From positions 620,001 to 684,000 of the forward strand of contig JAXGLD010000002.1 of assembly GCA_040769385.1 (NCBI GenBank): a DNA stretch of 64,000 bases, written 5' to 3'. The notes below the pieces were generated by a model. The model saw only the letters and a list, made by a program, of their open reading frames with translations. It was not told the DNA's origin and searched no databases. A program made the translations under genes and the position numbers. This DNA comes from PHAA01 sp022706565 (GTDB lineage Bacteria; Bacillota; Syntrophomonadia; Syntrophomonadales; Syntrophomonadaceae). Below are positions 62,848 through 64,000 of the stretch, piece after piece. Each line of letters starts with the position of its first letter. Within the stretch, counting starts at the first letter, position 1.

Positions 62848-62938
62848 TTAATCAGGATCTTCCCCCTGAATAGGATCATCTTCCATAATGTTATTCTTCA
62901 TCAATGGTCAGTCCGCCGCAACAGGGATACTTATACAT
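62848..62938 (-). pseudogene. Broken CPCC-family cysteine-rich protein
   Basis: After GAGGTGATAAGTG an ATG begins MYKYPCCGGLTIDEE and stops. The next piece, in another frame, reads EDDPIQGEDPD, then stop codons. CPCC proteins have KYPCPCCGY...WEDDPxQ...PDY, so a small gene is damaged by a six-base loss at CPCC, a stop and a shift. The text beyond the last stop still resembles the tail. Confidence 0.55.
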
Positions 62939-63103
62939 CACTTATCACCTCGATGCTTAATAATTTCGTCTTTCCAGTAATGCTCCACCTCGTTTAGGTT
63001 CGAACGAGTTCCCAATAACTCCACTGGCTTTAGCGAGCAAAGTCATTATTAAGGTTTCATCACCAAAATTTTGTCCCGTTGTTCGGAGATAAAGCCTACA
63101 CCT
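62939..63103. other. Spacer without visible feature
   Basis: Nothing coding or structured seen. Confidence 0.3.
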
Positions 63104-63442
63104 TTAGTACTTCCCATGTGCGTTTTTCCAATTATCCGCAATTTCAAAAAAGGCATCATATCCATTCTTCCTGATAAATTCTGTTGCTTGTTTATACTTT
63201 CCATATTTATAGCCGTTTTTGTTATAAAAACCATTAACAGTAGTGCAAGCAGCATATTCGTTGCAATCAGCGCAGGATTGATATTTGTTATTAATGCAAC
63301 AGACTTTTATTTTACATTTTGCTTTTGAAATCTCTCTTTCACCGTTTTCATAACCAATTTTACATCCTTTGCATACTTGCTTCTGGAATGCAGGGCAAGT
63401 CCTACAGTAGGCTCCGCAACAACCAATCTCTGAAATAGACAT
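63104..63442 (-). CDS. DUF3795 cysteine-rich protein
   Basis: A 112-residue protein with the DUF3795 pattern: GCCGAYCRTCPAFQKQVCKGC, then KCKIKVCC and SCADCNEYAAC. The cysteines likely bind zinc or an Fe-S cluster. ATG start after AAAGGGGTTC. Codon use is AT-richer than the neighbouring genes. The function of the family is unknown. Confidence 0.8.
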   Translation of the reverse strand: MSISEIGCCGAYCRTCPAFQKQVCKGCKIGYENGEREISKAKCKIKVCCINNKYQSCADCNEYAACTTVNGFYNKNGYKYGKYKQATEFIRKNGYDAFFEIADNWKNAHGKY

Positions 63443-63788
63443 ATGCCAGAACCCCTTTCAACTCAATCACTCAAAGCTAGTCCTCCCACTTCGTTCCAGT
63501 GTTCTAATCCTAAAAGGAAGTGAAAGTATCACTCCATACAAGAGCTAGAAAAACGGCTCCTGCCCGTAAGACAGGAGCCATTTGCCGCAGCATTTTCGCG
63601 AATTAGCCGGGTGAGCTCCATCACCCGCTGTGATTTATTTCCATAACTATCTTAGCACAACTACTCCTGTATATTGAACTCCCAGAATAGTCCTGACAAC
63701 ACTCTCCATAGTGGATATATTCCCGATTCTTGGCTGGCCAACGCCGGATAATCAAAGTCCTGCCATTCACATAATTGTCTGCACCTCG
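63443..63788. other. Intergenic region with one terminator
   Basis: Contains the terminator described next and no supported gene. Confidence 0.4.
63549..63579 (-). terminator. Minus-strand terminator
   Basis: On the minus strand GGCTCCTG-TCTTACGGG-CAGGAGCC is followed by GTTTTTCT. It would end transcription coming from the DUF998 gene. Confidence 0.7.
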
Positions 63789-64000
63789 TCAAGAATCACT
63801 GCAGTAAATTGCACCTGGCCTCATTTTTACCCGCAAGAGGCTAGCGGCCAGCACCATCACCCATAGCATCATAGAGTAGATGTTGATGCGTTCCTTAAGG
63901 CCCATCCACGGTGTTGGTAGCTGTGCTATCATTCGGGGGACGTCCATGCTGGTCCAAGCTCCAAACACGATGACTATTAGTACCGTCATGATTGTGTAAA
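63789..64000 (-). CDS. DUF998-like membrane protein, 5' end outside the window
   Basis: The C-terminal piece (about 69 codons) of a membrane protein running off the right edge. One helix (TVLIVIVFGAW) is followed by PTPWMGLKERINIY and a second helix (MLWVMVLAASLL). The G-L-x-E-R-I-N-I motif is found near the C-terminus of DUF998 proteins. The frame stays open to the window end, so the ATG inside is probably not the start. Confidence 0.5.
   Translation of the reverse strand, partial: YTIMTVLIVIVFGAWTSMDVPRMIAQLPTPWMGLKERINIYSMMLWVMVLAASLLRVKMRPGAIYCSDS

Noticed and set aside
1..64000. CRISPR array, prophage or integrated plasmid
   Set aside because: No regularly spaced repeats, phage structural genes, integrase or plasmid replication gene was found.

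Overview
The window looks like a chromosomal segment of an anaerobic, low-to-mid GC Firmicute. A Syntrophomonas- or Pelotomaculum-like clostridium is my best guess, but that is inference from gene content and no rRNA is present to confirm it. The evidence is strong AGGAGG-type ribosome sites with many TTG and GTG starts, an oxygen-sensitive gene set (pyruvate formate-lyase and its activase, a tungsten-type aldehyde:ferredoxin oxidoreductase, an acyl-CoA dehydratase activase, many Fe-S proteins), fatty-acid type genes (acyl-CoA dehydrogenase, MaoC-like hotdog protein, possible phasin), and an AprX-type protease.

Layout. 1-8 kb: a cut-off PAS-GAF-HD-GYP regulator, an EVE protein, tRNA-Pro(CGG), a DUF4013 membrane protein, then a minus-strand run of a class A penicillin-binding protein, an intracellular subtilisin, a PDRP-type kinase/phosphorylase and a GIY-YIG protein. 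8-16 kb: minD-minE-minC in an unusual order, an ABC1/UbiB kinase with a MarR regulator, a phasin-like protein, a membrane acyltransferase and citrate synthase. 16-22 kb: a DUF4126 membrane protein, a large propeller-DUF4855 protein, a LEA-like helical protein and an ABC-2 exporter with HlyD adaptor. 22.4-24.9 kb: a gene graveyard with an exonuclease remnant and a heavily decayed two-gene transposon (DDE transposase plus AAA ATPase).

25-38 kb: a TetR regulator faces a 1433-codon acyl-CoA dehydratase activase interrupted by two compensating single-base frameshifts. Three very small genes with their own terminators precede a NirJ/Ahb-type radical SAM protein. They are followed by a C_GCAxxG_C_C protein, pflB-pflA and aprX. 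38-49 kb: MaoC-like and acyl-CoA dehydrogenase genes, PilZ, DegV, MOSC, metY-metA, and cadC-cadA with a readable promoter and operator. 49.5-52 kb: a PEP-synthase-like gene split by a single in-frame TAG.

53.2-60.4 kb is the most coherent functional block: CDGSH protein, MoaD-like and ThiF/HesA-like proteins, a 4x[4Fe-4S] ferredoxin, AOR, and NuoE-, NuoF- and NuoG-N-like subunits, closed by a strong terminator. The parts suggest a tungstopterin aldehyde oxidoreductase wired to an NAD(P)H/flavin module of the HydBC type, possibly electron-bifurcating. The window ends with a HAD protein, a secreted copper-amine-oxidase-N stalk protein, a broken CPCC gene, a DUF3795 protein and a cut-off DUF998 membrane protein.

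The window holds many broken genes (esterase, exonuclease, transposon, activase, PEP synthase, serine hydrolase, CPCC protein and two unidentified remnants). Several lesions are single-base changes in homopolymers, so sequencing or assembly error must be separated from true decay.
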